Origin: Roseiarcus sp963717215
Lineage (GTDB): Bacteria; Pseudomonadota; Alphaproteobacteria; Rhizobiales; Beijerinckiaceae
Direction: 5' to 3'
Assembly: GCA_963717215.1 (NCBI GenBank)
Contig: CAVQVS010000006.1
Location: 372,001 to 436,000 of the forward strand
DNA: 64,000 bases
Shown: positions 54,158 to 63,250 of the stretch, piece by piece
Layout of the letters: every line of letters begins with the position of its first letter
How positions within the stretch are numbered: position 1 is the stretch's first letter
Notes under the pieces: generated by a model
The model's input: only the letters and a program-made list of their open reading frames with translations
Database searches by the model: none
What the model was told of the DNA's origin: nothing
Program-made: the position numbers and the translations under genes

Positions 54158-55111
54158 TTACACCGCCCCGCGCGTGTTCACGTAAAGGGCGTAGAGGCCG
54201 TGGCCGCAGGCCATGAAAAGGCGGTTTCCGTGTCGGCCGCCAAAGCAAAGATTGGCGCATCGCTCGGGCAGCGCGATGCGGCCGATCGGTTGGCCTTCGG
54301 GATCGAAGATCATCACCCCGTCGAGCTTCGGATCTCCCATTCCCCAACCGGCCCAGATATTTCCGTCCATGTCGCAACGAAAGCCATCCGGCGTGGCGCC
54401 GCTCGCGTCGATCAGCACCCGGCTCGCCCCAAGAGTGCGCCCATTGATGACGTCAAAGACCCGGATCTTGCGGGTCGGAACAGCGCGGGACTCGACGACA
54501 TAGAGATGCTTTTCGTCAGGCGAGAAGCAGAGTCCGTTCGGCCCTGCGCAATCGTCCGCCACGATCGCCGCTTGGCCGGTAATCGGGTCTACGCGATAGA
54601 CGTTGGGGTTCAATTCCTGCTCGGCGACCGCGCCTTCGTAAAAAGAGCTGAGCCCAAACGGAGGATCGGTGAACCAGATCGCCCCATCCGAGGCGACGAC
54701 CACGTCGTTGGGAGAATTGAGCCGCTTGCCCTCGAAACGGTCGATGATGACGGTGATCGACCCATCATACTCGGTGCGCGTCACGCGACGCCCGCTATGC
54801 TCGCAGGTGATGAGCCGACCGGCGCGATCGCGTGTGTTGCCGTTGGCGTGGCCGGACGGGTGACGAAACACCGAAACGGCGCTGGTCGTCTCGTCCCATT
54901 TCAAAATTCGATCGCTCGGGAGGTCGCTCCAGAGAAGACACCGCGCGTCGCCGAACCATACCGGCCCCTCGCCCCATCGCGTGCCTGAAGCCAGCTTCTC
55001 GACGCTCGCGTTGAACAATCGATATTTGGCAAACTTCTGATCGAAGATGTGAACCGCCGGATCGGGGTAAATTGACGAGAGGGGCCCGGTTGATCCGACC
55101 TCGAGCATCAT
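54158..55111 (-). CDS. SMP-30/gluconolactonase-family lactonase
   Basis: 317 residues, six-bladed beta-propeller. Metal-site pattern: Glu in 'GTRWGEGPVWFGD', Asn in 'LNSPNDVVVASDGAIWFTDP', Asn in 'DDCAGPNGLCFSPDEKHLYV', Asp in 'ATPDGFRCDMDGNIWAGWG'. These hydrolyse sugar lactones such as gluconolactone or xylonolactone. No signal peptide, so cytoplasmic. Isolated from other sugar genes here, though a sugar ABC operon lies at 4-8 kb. 272 bp upstream of its stop no gene is seen. Confidence 0.9.
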   Translation of the reverse strand: MMLEVGSTGPLSSIYPDPAVHIFDQKFAKYRLFNASVEKLASGTRWGEGPVWFGDARCLLWSDLPSDRILKWDETTSAVSVFRHPSGHANGNTRDRAGRLITCEHSGRRVTRTEYDGSITVIIDRFEGKRLNSPNDVVVASDGAIWFTDPPFGLSSFYEGAVAEQELNPNVYRVDPITGQAAIVADDCAGPNGLCFSPDEKHLYVVESRAVPTRKIRVFDVINGRTLGASRVLIDASGATPDGFRCDMDGNIWAGWGMGDPKLDGVMIFDPEGQPIGRIALPERCANLCFGGRHGNRLFMACGHGLYALYVNTRGAV

Positions 55112-55175
55112 CGCTTCCTCTCTCGTCTGTTTTGACCTCGACCGAGGCGACTCGTTCGGGGCGCCCCCGCGCGTC

Positions 55176-55415
55176 TTAGGCCAGATTGCCCTCGCTGCCG
55201 GGCTCTTCCACCAATTCCTCCAATTCCGCCATCGTCTGTTCGACAGTCCGATGATGGGGCTCTTCGTACCACACGGAAGCCACCCTCTCGATGTCGCTCG
55301 AGCTTACGCTGACATAGGTCACGTGCGGCCGCTCCGATTCCAGGAACTCGTTGATATCATTCTCCAGCGACTGGATTGGCGTGGTCGCGGCCAAGGAAAA
55401 CAGCTTTACCCGCAT
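55176..55415 (-). CDS. Small acidic protein, unknown function
   Basis: 79 residues from ATG 55415 with GGAGTG upstream. 'MRVKLFSLAATTPIQSLEND' and 'INEFLESERPHVTYVSVSSS' suggest a small alpha/beta fold ('VTYVSVSSSDIERVASVWYE'), followed by an acidic C-terminal helix rich in Glu ('TMAELEELVEEPGSEGNLA'). Similar short proteins beginning 'MrvKlF' occur as hypotheticals; no function assigned. Sits 64 bp beyond the SMP-30 gene start on the same strand and is divergent from the metallopeptidase. Confidence 0.6.
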   Translation of the reverse strand: MRVKLFSLAATTPIQSLENDINEFLESERPHVTYVSVSSSDIERVASVWYEEPHHRTVEQTMAELEELVEEPGSEGNLA

Positions 55416-55556
55416 TGCTTCACTCCGATGGATCCTGAGTGCCCCCTTTTCGCAGCAGAAGACCCGACCTCCAAGTCTGATTTCTGGGGTCAATTATGGG
55501 AACGATTTGACGCCTTGCGCGTTCGGGGCGCTTCATGCCGCCGAGGATTGCATTCC

Positions 55557-56655
55557 ATGAAATTGTTTCGCTGTCAGGTTTGCGACAACATCATTTACTT
55601 CGAAAATAGAACCTGTGGCCGTTGCGGCCATCGGCTTGGTTATATCCCGGAGCTCGAAATCATGGCCGCGCTCGAGCCTGCCGGGGGCGTATCCTGGACG
55701 CCGCTGGCGGGAGATAGCGGGCAGCGCCGTTTCTGCGCCAACGCGGACTACGACGTCTGCAACTGGCTGACGATGGCTGACGGCCAGGATCGGCTTTGTG
55801 TCGCGTGCCGCCATAACGACACGATACCTGACATTTCCCAACCCCTTCATCTTACGGCGTGGCGCGACATCGAACTCGCCAAGCACCGGCTGTTCTACAG
55901 CCTCCTTCGCTGGAAGCTGCCGCTCAAGACCCGGGCCGAGGACCCGAGCCACGGACTGATGTTCGAGTTCCTGGCCGATCCGCCCCACCCTTCCGGCCCC
56001 AGAGTCGATGACTGGGCACGACGACGGGGTGGTGACGATTGCGCTCGCAGAGGCCGACAGCGCCGAGATCGAGAAGCGCCGCGCGGAACTGGCCGAGCCC
56101 TACCGCAGCCTGCTCGGCCATTTCCGGCACGAAGTCGGGCACCATTATTGGGACATCCTAGTTCGCGACGGCGGAAAGCTCGACCGATGCCGAGCCGTAT
56201 TCGGTGACGATACCCAGAACTACGAGGCCGCGCTCAAGCGCCACTACGAGCAGGGCGCGCCCTCAGATTGGTCGGAGCGGTTCGTCTCGGCTTATGCGAC
56301 CTCGCATCCATGGGAGGATTTCGCCGAAAGCTGGGCGCATTACCTGCATATCGTCGACACGCTCGAAACGGCGAGCGCGTTCGGGCTCAGGATCGCGCCC
56401 TCTGTCGACAAAGAGGGCGCGCATTTCGCCAAGCTCAACTTCGACCCCTATGCAGAGGGTTCGATCGAGCGGATTGTCGACGCCTGGGCGCCGTTCGTGG
56501 TCGCCATGAACAGCGTCAATCGCGCCATGGGCAGGCCCGATCTCTACCCGTTCGTCATCGCGCCAGCGGTCGTGGAGAAGCTGCGCTTCATCCATGACCT
56601 CGTGCGGGGCGCGGCGCAGACGGCGACGTCGCTACCGGGAGCGAAAGCCGCCTGA
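55557..56655 (+). pseudogene. Zinc-ribbon metallopeptidase (putative Peptidase_Mx type), one frameshift
   Basis: N-terminal zinc ribbon from ATG 55557: 'MKLFRCQVCDNIIYFENRTC' and 'GRCGHRLGYIPELEIMAALE', a second Cys pair 'LCVACRHNDTIPD', then 'AKHRLFYSLLRWKLPLKTR'. The frame shifts by one base near 56003 ('GPRV' to 'MTGHDDGVVTIAL'; one extra G before ATGACTGG fits), and continues with the gluzincin motif 'RHEVGHHYWD', 'WEDFAESWAHYLHIVDTLET' and 'PFVVAMNSVNRAMGRPDLYP'. Combined about 365 residues, the family norm. Cytosolic peptidase of unknown substrate. One inserted G suggests sequencing error as likely as decay. Confidence 0.8.
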
Positions 56656-56787
56656 ATCGTTATTTCGCTCCAAACGCGACCGCAAATCCACAATCGTGAT
56701 TGCGAGCGAAGGGACGCGATCCACGGGCGTCGGGCTCCCTACGTCCCTCTGGATCGCTTCGTTGCCTTGCTTATTGGGATGCGTTCC

Positions 56788-57777
56788 CTACTTGCCGAGC
56801 GCCTTGTCGGTGACCGCCGTCGTATAGGCCCCGCTCGGCTCCTTGGAGATGACCGGGTCGGAGCCGCCGGTCAGCAGCGTCTTCACCGTGCGCTCGTAAT
56901 CGGCCTTGTCGAGCTTCCCGTCAGAACCTGTGGTCAGCTTGTTGACCTCGCTCAGCATCTGCGTCTGGTGGTGCTCGGTCTGGGCGCCGGTCGAATCGTT
57001 GTCGAGCACGATCTTGACCGCTTCTTCGGGATGAGCGCGCGCATAGTCCCAACCCTTCATCGACGCCTTGACGAATCGCGCCATCTTGTCGACGAAAGCC
57101 GGATCCTTGAGCTTGTCCTCCATCACGTAGAGGCCGTCCTCGAGCGTGGCGACGCCCTGATCCTCGTATTTGAATACGACCAGCTGCTCGGGCTTGTAGC
57201 CGGCGTCGATCACCTGCCAATATTCGTTGTAGGTCATGGTCGAGATGCAATCGGCCTGCTTCTGCAGGAGCGGATCGACGTTGAAGCCCTGCTTCACCAC
57301 CTTGACGCCATCGGGCGAGCCGTCGGTCTTGAAGTGCAGCTTACCCATCCAGTTGAGGAACGGATATTCGTTGCCGTAGAACCAGACGCCAAGCGTGCGG
57401 CCCTTGAGATCCTCGGGCTTCTTGATTCCGGTGTCGGCGCGGCAGGTGAGCTCGAGCCCTGAATGCTTGAACGGCTGCGCGATATTGACCATCGGCGCGC
57501 CCTTCTCTCGCGCCGCCAACGCCGCCGGCATCCAGTCGACCACGACATCCGCGCCGCCGCCCGCCAGCACCTGCTCCGGCGCGACGTCAGGGCCGCCGGG
57601 CTTGATGGTCACGTCGAGCCCCTCGGCCTTGTAGAAGCCCTTGTCCTTGGCGACGTAATAGCCGGCGAATTGGGCCTGCGTAACCCATTTGAGCTGCAGC
57701 GTGACCTTGTCATCGGCATGCGCCGCGCCCGCCAGCATCGCCGCCACGCCGGCGACCGCGAACATCATCCTCTTCAT
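56788..57777 (-). CDS. ABC transporter substrate-binding protein, NMT1/THI5-like
   Basis: 329 residues from ATG 57777 (GGGAGAG upstream). Signal peptide 'FAVAGVAAMLAGAAHA'. NMT1-type features: 'KVTLQLKWVTQAQFAGYYVA', 'GFYKAEGLDVTIKPGGPDVA', 'LKGRTLGVWFYGNEYPFLNW', 'DCISTMTYNEYWQVIDAGYK'. Relatives bind pyrimidine precursors, hydroxymethylpyrimidine, riboflavin or nitrate-like ligands. Last gene of the pyrimidine-degradation cluster, so a pyrimidine base or hydantoin is the likely ligand (inference). Confidence 0.88.
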   Translation of the reverse strand: MKRMMFAVAGVAAMLAGAAHADDKVTLQLKWVTQAQFAGYYVAKDKGFYKAEGLDVTIKPGGPDVAPEQVLAGGGADVVVDWMPAALAAREKGAPMVNIAQPFKHSGLELTCRADTGIKKPEDLKGRTLGVWFYGNEYPFLNWMGKLHFKTDGSPDGVKVVKQGFNVDPLLQKQADCISTMTYNEYWQVIDAGYKPEQLVVFKYEDQGVATLEDGLYVMEDKLKDPAFVDKMARFVKASMKGWDYARAHPEEAVKIVLDNDSTGAQTEHHQTQMLSEVNKLTTGSDGKLDKADYERTVKTLLTGGSDPVISKEPSGAYTTAVTDKALGK

Positions 57778-57848
57778 TTTTGCTCTCCCGGTTGAATCTT
57801 TGGATTTCCCGTCTCTGCGCGTAAAAACTAACGCATGCGATGAAAAGC

Positions 57849-58625
57849 TCAAGCCTCTTTCGCACGATAGGAGGCGTGCCAGAACGTTACCCGGCGCTCG
57901 ATGCCGGCGATCAGCGCGTAGAACAGCGATCCGGTGAGCGCGGCGACGACGATCGTCGCCCAGACCATATCAATCTGGAGGCGGCCGACTTCGGTTGAGA
58001 TGCGAAAGCCCATGCCCACGATCGGCGTGCCGAAGAACTCGGCGACGATCGCGCCGATCATGGCGAGCGTCGTGTTGATCTTGAGCGCATTGAAGATGAA
58101 GGGCATCGCGACCGGCAGGCGCAGCGCGAGCAGTGTCTGCCAATAATTCGCGCCGTAGGTCTTCATGAGGTCGCGTTCGATCGCGCCAGCGCTCGAGAGC
58201 CCTGCGATCGTGTTCACGAGCATCGGAAAGAAGGTCATCACGACCACGACCGCGGCTTTCGATTGCCAGTCGAAGCCGAACCACATCACCATGATCGGCG
58301 CGACGCCGACGATCGGCAGCGCGGAGACGAGGTTGCCGATCGGCAGGAGGCCGCGCTGCAGAAATTGCGAGCGATCGATCAGGATCGCGACGATGAAGCC
58401 GCTGAGCGAGCCGATAATATAACCTGCGAGCACGCCCTGAATCGTCTGGCGAAAATCGGCGGCGAGGGTGGGTATGGATGTCGCGAAGCGCGTCGCGATC
58501 GCCGAGGGCGGAGGCAGGATGATGGCGGGCACGTCGAGCAGCCGAACACCCGCCTCCCAGATCGCGAGCACCGCAAGGCCAAAGGCGAGCGGGGGCAGAA
58601 GATCCGTGAGGCGGCGGAGGTTCAT
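57849..58625 (-). CDS. ABC transporter permease (SsuC/TauC type), second
   Basis: 258 residues from ATG 58625, overlapping the preceding permease stop as ATGA. About six membrane helices, EAA loop 'KTYGANYWQTLLALRLPVAM'. The longer frame extending to 59114 is run-on. Pairs with 58622-59488 to form the pore. Confidence 0.88.
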   Translation of the reverse strand: MNLRRLTDLLPPLAFGLAVLAIWEAGVRLLDVPAIILPPPSAIATRFATSIPTLAADFRQTIQGVLAGYIIGSLSGFIVAILIDRSQFLQRGLLPIGNLVSALPIVGVAPIMVMWFGFDWQSKAAVVVVMTFFPMLVNTIAGLSSAGAIERDLMKTYGANYWQTLLALRLPVAMPFIFNALKINTTLAMIGAIVAEFFGTPIVGMGFRISTEVGRLQIDMVWATIVVAALTGSLFYALIAGIERRVTFWHASYRAKEA

Positions 58626-59488
58626 GGGCCGAACGCCATTCGCCGTTGCGCGATGCGCTCGGCGCCGCTGATTGCGGCGACGAGTGTCGCGGAGAGCGCG
58701 GCGGCCGCGAACAAGGCGGCCCAGATCTGCACCGTCTGCCCATAGTAGGAGCCCGCGAGCAGCCGCGCGCCCAAGCCGCCGTCCTCGCTCTTGGTGACTT
58801 CGGCGACCACCGCGCCGACGAGCGCGGCGGCGGCGCCGATCTTCATGCTGGCGAAGAAGAAGGGCGCGCTCGCCGGCGCCCTGAGCTTCAGGAAAGTCTG
58901 CGCGCGCGTCGCCGAATAGGTGCGCATGAGATCGAGTTGCAGCGGATCGGGCGAACGGAAGCCTTTGACCATACCGACGGTCACGGGAAAGAACGAGAGG
59001 TAGGCCGCAATCGCCGCCTTTGGCGCGATGCCGGTGACGTTGAACTGATTGAGGATGACGACGATCATGGGCGCGAGCGCGATGATCGGCACGGTCTGCG
59101 AGGCCACGATCCAAGGCATCATCGAGCGCTCGAGCCAGCGCATGGAGACGATGAGAACGGCAAGGCCGATGCCTAAGGCCGAGCCGATCGCAAAGCCGAT
59201 CACCGTCTCTTCGAGCGTGATGAGCCCATGATAGACGAGGCTGCGTTTGGATGTCGGCGGGGTTGCGAAGACGAGCTTGTAGAGTTCGCCCGCGACCTGG
59301 TGCGGCGCAGGCAGCTTCGGCCGCTCCATGTTGAGCGACGCGGCGACGAGGTCTTGAGTGGAGTAATCCGCCCGGCCCGCATTGATGAACTGATCGCGCT
59401 GAAGCTGCGCGTTCATGAGCGCCGCCGCGAGATACCAGACGGCGATCAGCGCGAGGATGACGGTCATGAGAGGGAGGACGGACTTCAT
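58622..59488 (-). CDS. ABC transporter permease (SsuC/TauC type), first
   Basis: 288 residues. A membrane anchor at the N-terminus and an extra segment (about 30-75) before the core; EAA loop 'RTYSATRAQTFLKLRAPASA'. In the pyrimidine-type transporters of Hyphomicrobiales two different permeases are encoded side by side as here. Preceded by a palindromic hairpin after the ATPase gene. Confidence 0.88.
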   Translation of the reverse strand: MKSVLPLMTVILALIAVWYLAAALMNAQLQRDQFINAGRADYSTQDLVAASLNMERPKLPAPHQVAGELYKLVFATPPTSKRSLVYHGLITLEETVIGFAIGSALGIGLAVLIVSMRWLERSMMPWIVASQTVPIIALAPMIVVILNQFNVTGIAPKAAIAAYLSFFPVTVGMVKGFRSPDPLQLDLMRTYSATRAQTFLKLRAPASAPFFFASMKIGAAAALVGAVVAEVTKSEDGGLGARLLAGSYYGQTVQIWAALFAAAALSATLVAAISGAERIAQRRMAFGP

Positions 59489-59514
59489 CTCCCTCTCGCC
59501 GAACTCGGGCGCTT

Positions 59515-59541
59515 GCCTTCCCCAGCTCCGCTGGGGAAGGC
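59515..59541. repeat. REP-like palindrome between ATPase and permease genes
   Basis: Perfect 12-bp arms GCCTTCCCCAGC / GCTGGGGAAGGC with a 3-nt loop, within the 66-bp gap of the operon. Looks like a repetitive extragenic palindrome; could also pause or process the mRNA. No second copy was noticed in the window. Confidence 0.55.
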
Positions 59542-59554
59542 GAGCAGCGCCGGC

Positions 59555-60301
59555 TTACCCCTCATAGGAATGGCCCTCGCGCAAGCCCTGCCTGACCCGG
59601 TTGGCGACGGCGAGAAACTCAGGCGTCTCGCGGATATCGAGCGCGCGATCGCGGGGAAAATTGCATTCGATGACATCGGTGATGCGGCCCGGACGGGGGG
59701 ACATCACGACGATATGCGTGGACAGGAACACCGCTTCCGGAATCGAGTGCGTGACGAACAGCACCGTCTTTCCCGTCACGTCCCAGAGGCGCAGCAATTG
59801 CTGGTTCAGCATGTCGCGCACGATTTCGTCGAGCGCGCCGAACGGCTCGTCCATCAATAGGAGATCGGGGTCGAACGACAAGGCGCGAGCAATCGAGGCG
59901 CGCTGCTGCATGCCGCCTGACAATTGCCAGGGATATTTCGCCCCGAACCCGGAAAGATTGACGAGCTCGAGCCCCTTGGCGATGCGGGCGTCACGCTCCG
60001 CTTTGCTGAACCCCATGATCTCGAGCGGCAGCGCGATATTGCGCGCGACGCTGCGCCATGGATAGAGCGCCGGCGCCTGAAACACGTAGCCATAGGCGCG
60101 ATTGGCGCGCGCTTCGTGCGGGCTCAAGCCGTTGACGCGGATCGCGCCGCTGGTCGGGCTCTCGAGATCGGCGACCGCGCGCAGAAGCGTCGTCTTGCCG
60201 CAGCCCGACGGTCCGATGAAGGAGACGAACTCGCCGCGCGCGACCTTCAGGTTGATGTCGCTGAGCGCCTGCACCGGCCCATCGGCGGTGTCGAAGCGCA
60301 A
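59555..60301 (-). CDS. ABC transporter ATPase (SsuB/TauB type)
   Basis: 248 residues as given, from a TTG at 60301. Walker A 'GPSGCGKTTLLRAVADLESP', Q-loop 'VFQAPALYPWRSVARNIALP', signature 'QLSGGMQQRASIARALSFDP', Walker B 'LLLMDEPFGALDEIVRD', H-loop 'LFVTHSIPEAVFLST'. The N-terminus is short: family-like 'AAIEISELSLRFDTADGPV' begins before the TTG, but the only upstream ATG near 60392 is out of frame, so a one-base loss around 60375-60390 is likely and the true start may be 60392. Part of the pyrimidine uptake operon. Confidence 0.85.
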   Translation of the reverse strand: MRFDTADGPVQALSDINLKVARGEFVSFIGPSGCGKTTLLRAVADLESPTSGAIRVNGLSPHEARANRAYGYVFQAPALYPWRSVARNIALPLEIMGFSKAERDARIAKGLELVNLSGFGAKYPWQLSGGMQQRASIARALSFDPDLLLMDEPFGALDEIVRDMLNQQLLRLWDVTGKTVLFVTHSIPEAVFLSTHIVVMSPRPGRITDVIECNFPRDRALDIRETPEFLAVANRVRQGLREGHSYEG

Positions 60302-60382
60302 CGAAAGCTCGCTGATCTCAATCGCCGCATCCGCAGCCGGCGGCGTCCGGCGGTCGTCCGGCTTGAGCTTGGCGAGCCGCCG

Positions 60383-61836
60383 CTACATCCATCGCAGTTC
60401 CGTTTCCTCAGCGCGCAACGCCGCGCCACCGCCGTGTATTCCTTATGGCGCTTGAGGGCGCGCGCCTCCGCGGGAAACGGCTCGCGCTTGATGAAGCGGC
60501 CGCGCCCGAGCTCGGCCTGCACCACGCCGTCGCGATAGACGACCTCGCCGCGCGACAGCGTATAGCGCGGCAGGCCGGTCACTTTCGTGCCTTCGAACAC
60601 ATTGTAGTCGATGGCCGAAACCTGCGACCTGGCGGAGATGGTCTTGTTGGCTTTCGGGTCCCAGACAGTGACGTCAGCATCTGCGCCGGGCAGGATCGCG
60701 CCTTTGCGCGGATAGAGGTTCAAGATGCGCGCGATATTCGTCGACGTCGCCGCTACGAACTCGTTCATGGTGAGGCGGCCGGTGTCGACGCCATAGGTCC
60801 ACAAGACCGGCATGCGGTCCTCTAGCCCGCCAGTGCCGTTCGGGATCTTGGTGAAGTCGGTCAGGCCCAGCTCCTTCTGCTTGGTCGTGAAGGCGCAATG
60901 GTCGGTCGCCACCACCTGCAGCGAGCCGGCCCGCAAGCCGTTCCAGAGATCGTCCTGATGGATCTTGTCGCGGAACGGCGGCGACATGACGCGCCGCGCC
61001 GCGTGCTTCCAATCCGGGTTGTAGTACTCGCTCTCGTCGAGCACGAGGTGCTGGATCAAAGGCTCGCCATAGACGCGCTTGCCAAGAGCGCGGGCGCGAC
61101 GGATCGCCTCGTGCGCCTGGGTGCAGGAGACGTGAACGATGTAGAGCGGCACGCCCGCCTGATCGGCGAGCATGATCGCGCGATTGGCCGCTTCGCCCTC
61201 GACGTCGGGCGGACGCGACAGCGCGTGGCCCTCGGGCCCGGTCACGCCCTTGGCCATATAATGCTTCTGCAGCGCGGCGACGATTTCGCCGTTCTCGGCG
61301 TGGACGAGCGGCATCGCGCCAAGTTCGGCGCAACGCGTGAAGGAAGCGAACATCTCCTCGTCGTTGACCATCAGCGCGCCCTTATAGGCCATGAAATGCT
61401 TGAAGGTGGTCACGCCGGCCTTGACCACCTTGGCCATGTCCTCACGCACGGCGTCATCCCAGTAGGTGATGCACATGTGGTAGGAATAGTCGGAGACCGC
61501 GTCCTTCGAGCGCTTCTGCCAGTCGGCGAACGCCTCCATCAGCGGCTGGTTGCGGTTGGGGATGCAGAAGTCGACCACCATCGTGGTGCCGCCCGACAGC
61601 GCCGCCTTGGTGCCGCTTTCGTAATTGTCGGCGGAATTCGTGCCCATGAAGGGCATGTCGAGATGGGTGTGCGGGTCGATGCCGCCCGGCATGATGAAGC
61701 AGTCCTTGGCGTCGAGCGTGCTGTCGCCTTTCAGCCCCTCGCCGATCGCCTTGATGGTCTCGCCCTCGACCAGCACGTCGGCCTTGTAGGTGCGGTCGGC
61801 GGCGACGATCGTTCCGCCTTCGATGACAAGCGACAT
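60383..61836 (-). CDS. hydA: Dihydropyrimidinase / D-hydantoinase
   Basis: From ATG 61836 (GGGAG seven bases upstream), about 480 residues. Amidohydrolase metal site: 'GGIDPHTHLDMPFMG', carboxylated Lys in 'FKHFMAYKGALMV', 'LVHAENGEIV', 'YIVHVSCTQAHEAI', 'VVATDHCAFTTKQKEL'. Opens dihydrouracil or hydantoin rings. The open frame runs on to 60247 with a Ser/Arg-rich tail overlapping the ATPase gene. A one-base shift near 60425 would give the short end 'ALRAEETELRWM' and TAG at 60383, so the last few codons here are out of frame as written. Followed by the uptake ATPase. Confidence 0.88.
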
Positions 61837-61896
61837 TTGCATTCTCCCAAACCTTTGTCCGCCCGCAGGCTTGTCGGCGCTTGACGCCGCTGACCG

Positions 61897-63146
61897 TTAC
61901 GAAACGATTTCGGCCTTTTCCAGCACCGCATGCATCAGCACGTTGGCGCCGGCGGTCGCCCAATCCGGCTTGATGTCCTCGCTTTCATTGTGGCTGATCC
62001 CGTCGACGCAGGGCGTGAACACCATCGACGTCGGCGCAACGCGCGCCAGATAGCAGGCGTCGTGGCCGGCGCCGGACACGATGTCGCGATGCGAATAGCC
62101 GAAATGCTTGGCGGCGCGGCGCACCGCCTCGACGCAGCCGGGATCGAAGGGGACCGGCGGGTAATAGAAGATCTGCTTCAAGTCGCAGGTCAGGCCGATC
62201 TTTTTCGCGATCGCCTCGACGCCCTCGCGCAAGCGCCGCGTCCATCTCGCTCAACGTCTCGTCGTCCGGATGCCGGAACTCGCAGGTCATGAACACTTCG
62301 CCCGGGATGACATTGCGGGAGTTCGGATAGGGGTTGAGCATGCCGACGGTCGACATGGCGAGCGGCGCCTTCGAGAGGCCGATCGCGTTGACGAGCTCCA
62401 CGATCCGCGCGGCGCCGAGCAGCGCGTCCTTCCGGCGCGGCATCGGCGTCGAGCCGGCGTGGCTCTCGAACCCGGTCAAGCGAATTTCGTACCAGCGCTG
62501 CCCCTGTCCGTGGGTGACGACGCCGACGTCGATCGACTCGTCTTCGAGGATCGGGCCCTGCTCGATATGCAGCTCGAAGAAAGCGTGCACGGGATGCTCG
62601 CCGACAGGCTCCTCGCCCTTGAAGCCGATGCGCTTGAGTTCGTCGCCCAAGCCCTTGCCTTCGCTGTCCAGCGCGCGAATAGGCGAATTCCTTGTCATAG
62701 ACGCCGGCGAACACGCCCGACGAGATCATCGCCGGGGCGTAGCGCGAACCTTCCTCGTTGGTCCAGTTGGCGACCTCGATCGGCCGCCGGGTCCGGATGT
62801 TGAGATCGTTGAGCGAACGCACGATCTCAAGCGCGCCGAGCACGCCGAGCACGCCGTCGAACTTGCCGCCGGTCGGCTGGGTGTCGAGGTGGCTGCCCAC
62901 CATGACCGGGGCGAGCGTATTGTCCTCGCCCGGGCGGCGCGCGAACATGTTGCCCATCTCGTCGACCGTGACCGTGCAGCCGGCGGCCTCGCACCATGTC
63001 CGGAACAGTTCGCGCGACTGCCCGTCGAGATCGGTCAGCGTCAGGCGCTTGACGCCGCCCTTCGGCGTCGCGCCGATTTTCGCCATCTCCATGAGCGAAT
63101 CCCAGAGCCTTGCCCCGTCGACCCGCACATTCGACAAGTCAGCCAT
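61897..63146 (-). pseudogene. Zn-dependent amidohydrolase (beta-ureidopropionase / N-carbamoyl amino acid hydrolase type), two frameshifts
   Basis: From ATG 63146 (GGAG upstream): M20 peptidase-like 'VMVGSHLDTQPTGGKFDGVL', 'ANWTNEEGSRYAPAM'. After 'YDKEFAY' (about 62685) the match shifts frame to 'ALDSEGKGLGDELKRIGFKG', 'FFELHIEQGPILEDESIDVG', 'GFESHAGSTPMPRRKDALLG'; after 'EMDAAL' (about 62235; one extra T fits) it shifts again to 'REGVEAIAKKIGLTCDLKQI', 'VSGAGHDACYLARVAPTSMV', 'CVDGISHNESEDI'. Together a full 415-residue enzyme that would hydrolyse N-carbamoyl-beta-alanine, the step after dihydropyrimidinase. Single-base indels suggest sequencing error. Confidence 0.85.
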
Positions 63147-63185
63147 CAACAGCTCCACGACACATCTGCAAACGCTATTATAGCT

Positions 63186-63201
63186 TTGACCAAATGGTCA
63201 A
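63186..63201. promoter_or_regulatory. RutR-type operator
   Basis: TTGACCAAATGGTCAA is a perfect match to the E. coli RutR consensus TTGACCA-N2-TGGTCAA. It lies between the amidohydrolase start (63146) and the TetR gene (63251), which are divergent, so it can control both. Confidence 0.85.
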
Positions 63202-63250
63202 ATGGCGTAACGTTGCGCTGCAGCGCTCATCAATTCGGCGCGGCCGCCTG

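Noticed and set aside
57849..59114. 421-residue permease starting at 59114
   Set aside because: The first 160 residues are an out-of-frame reading of the neighbouring permease; the ATG at 58625 with ATGA overlap gives the normal family length.
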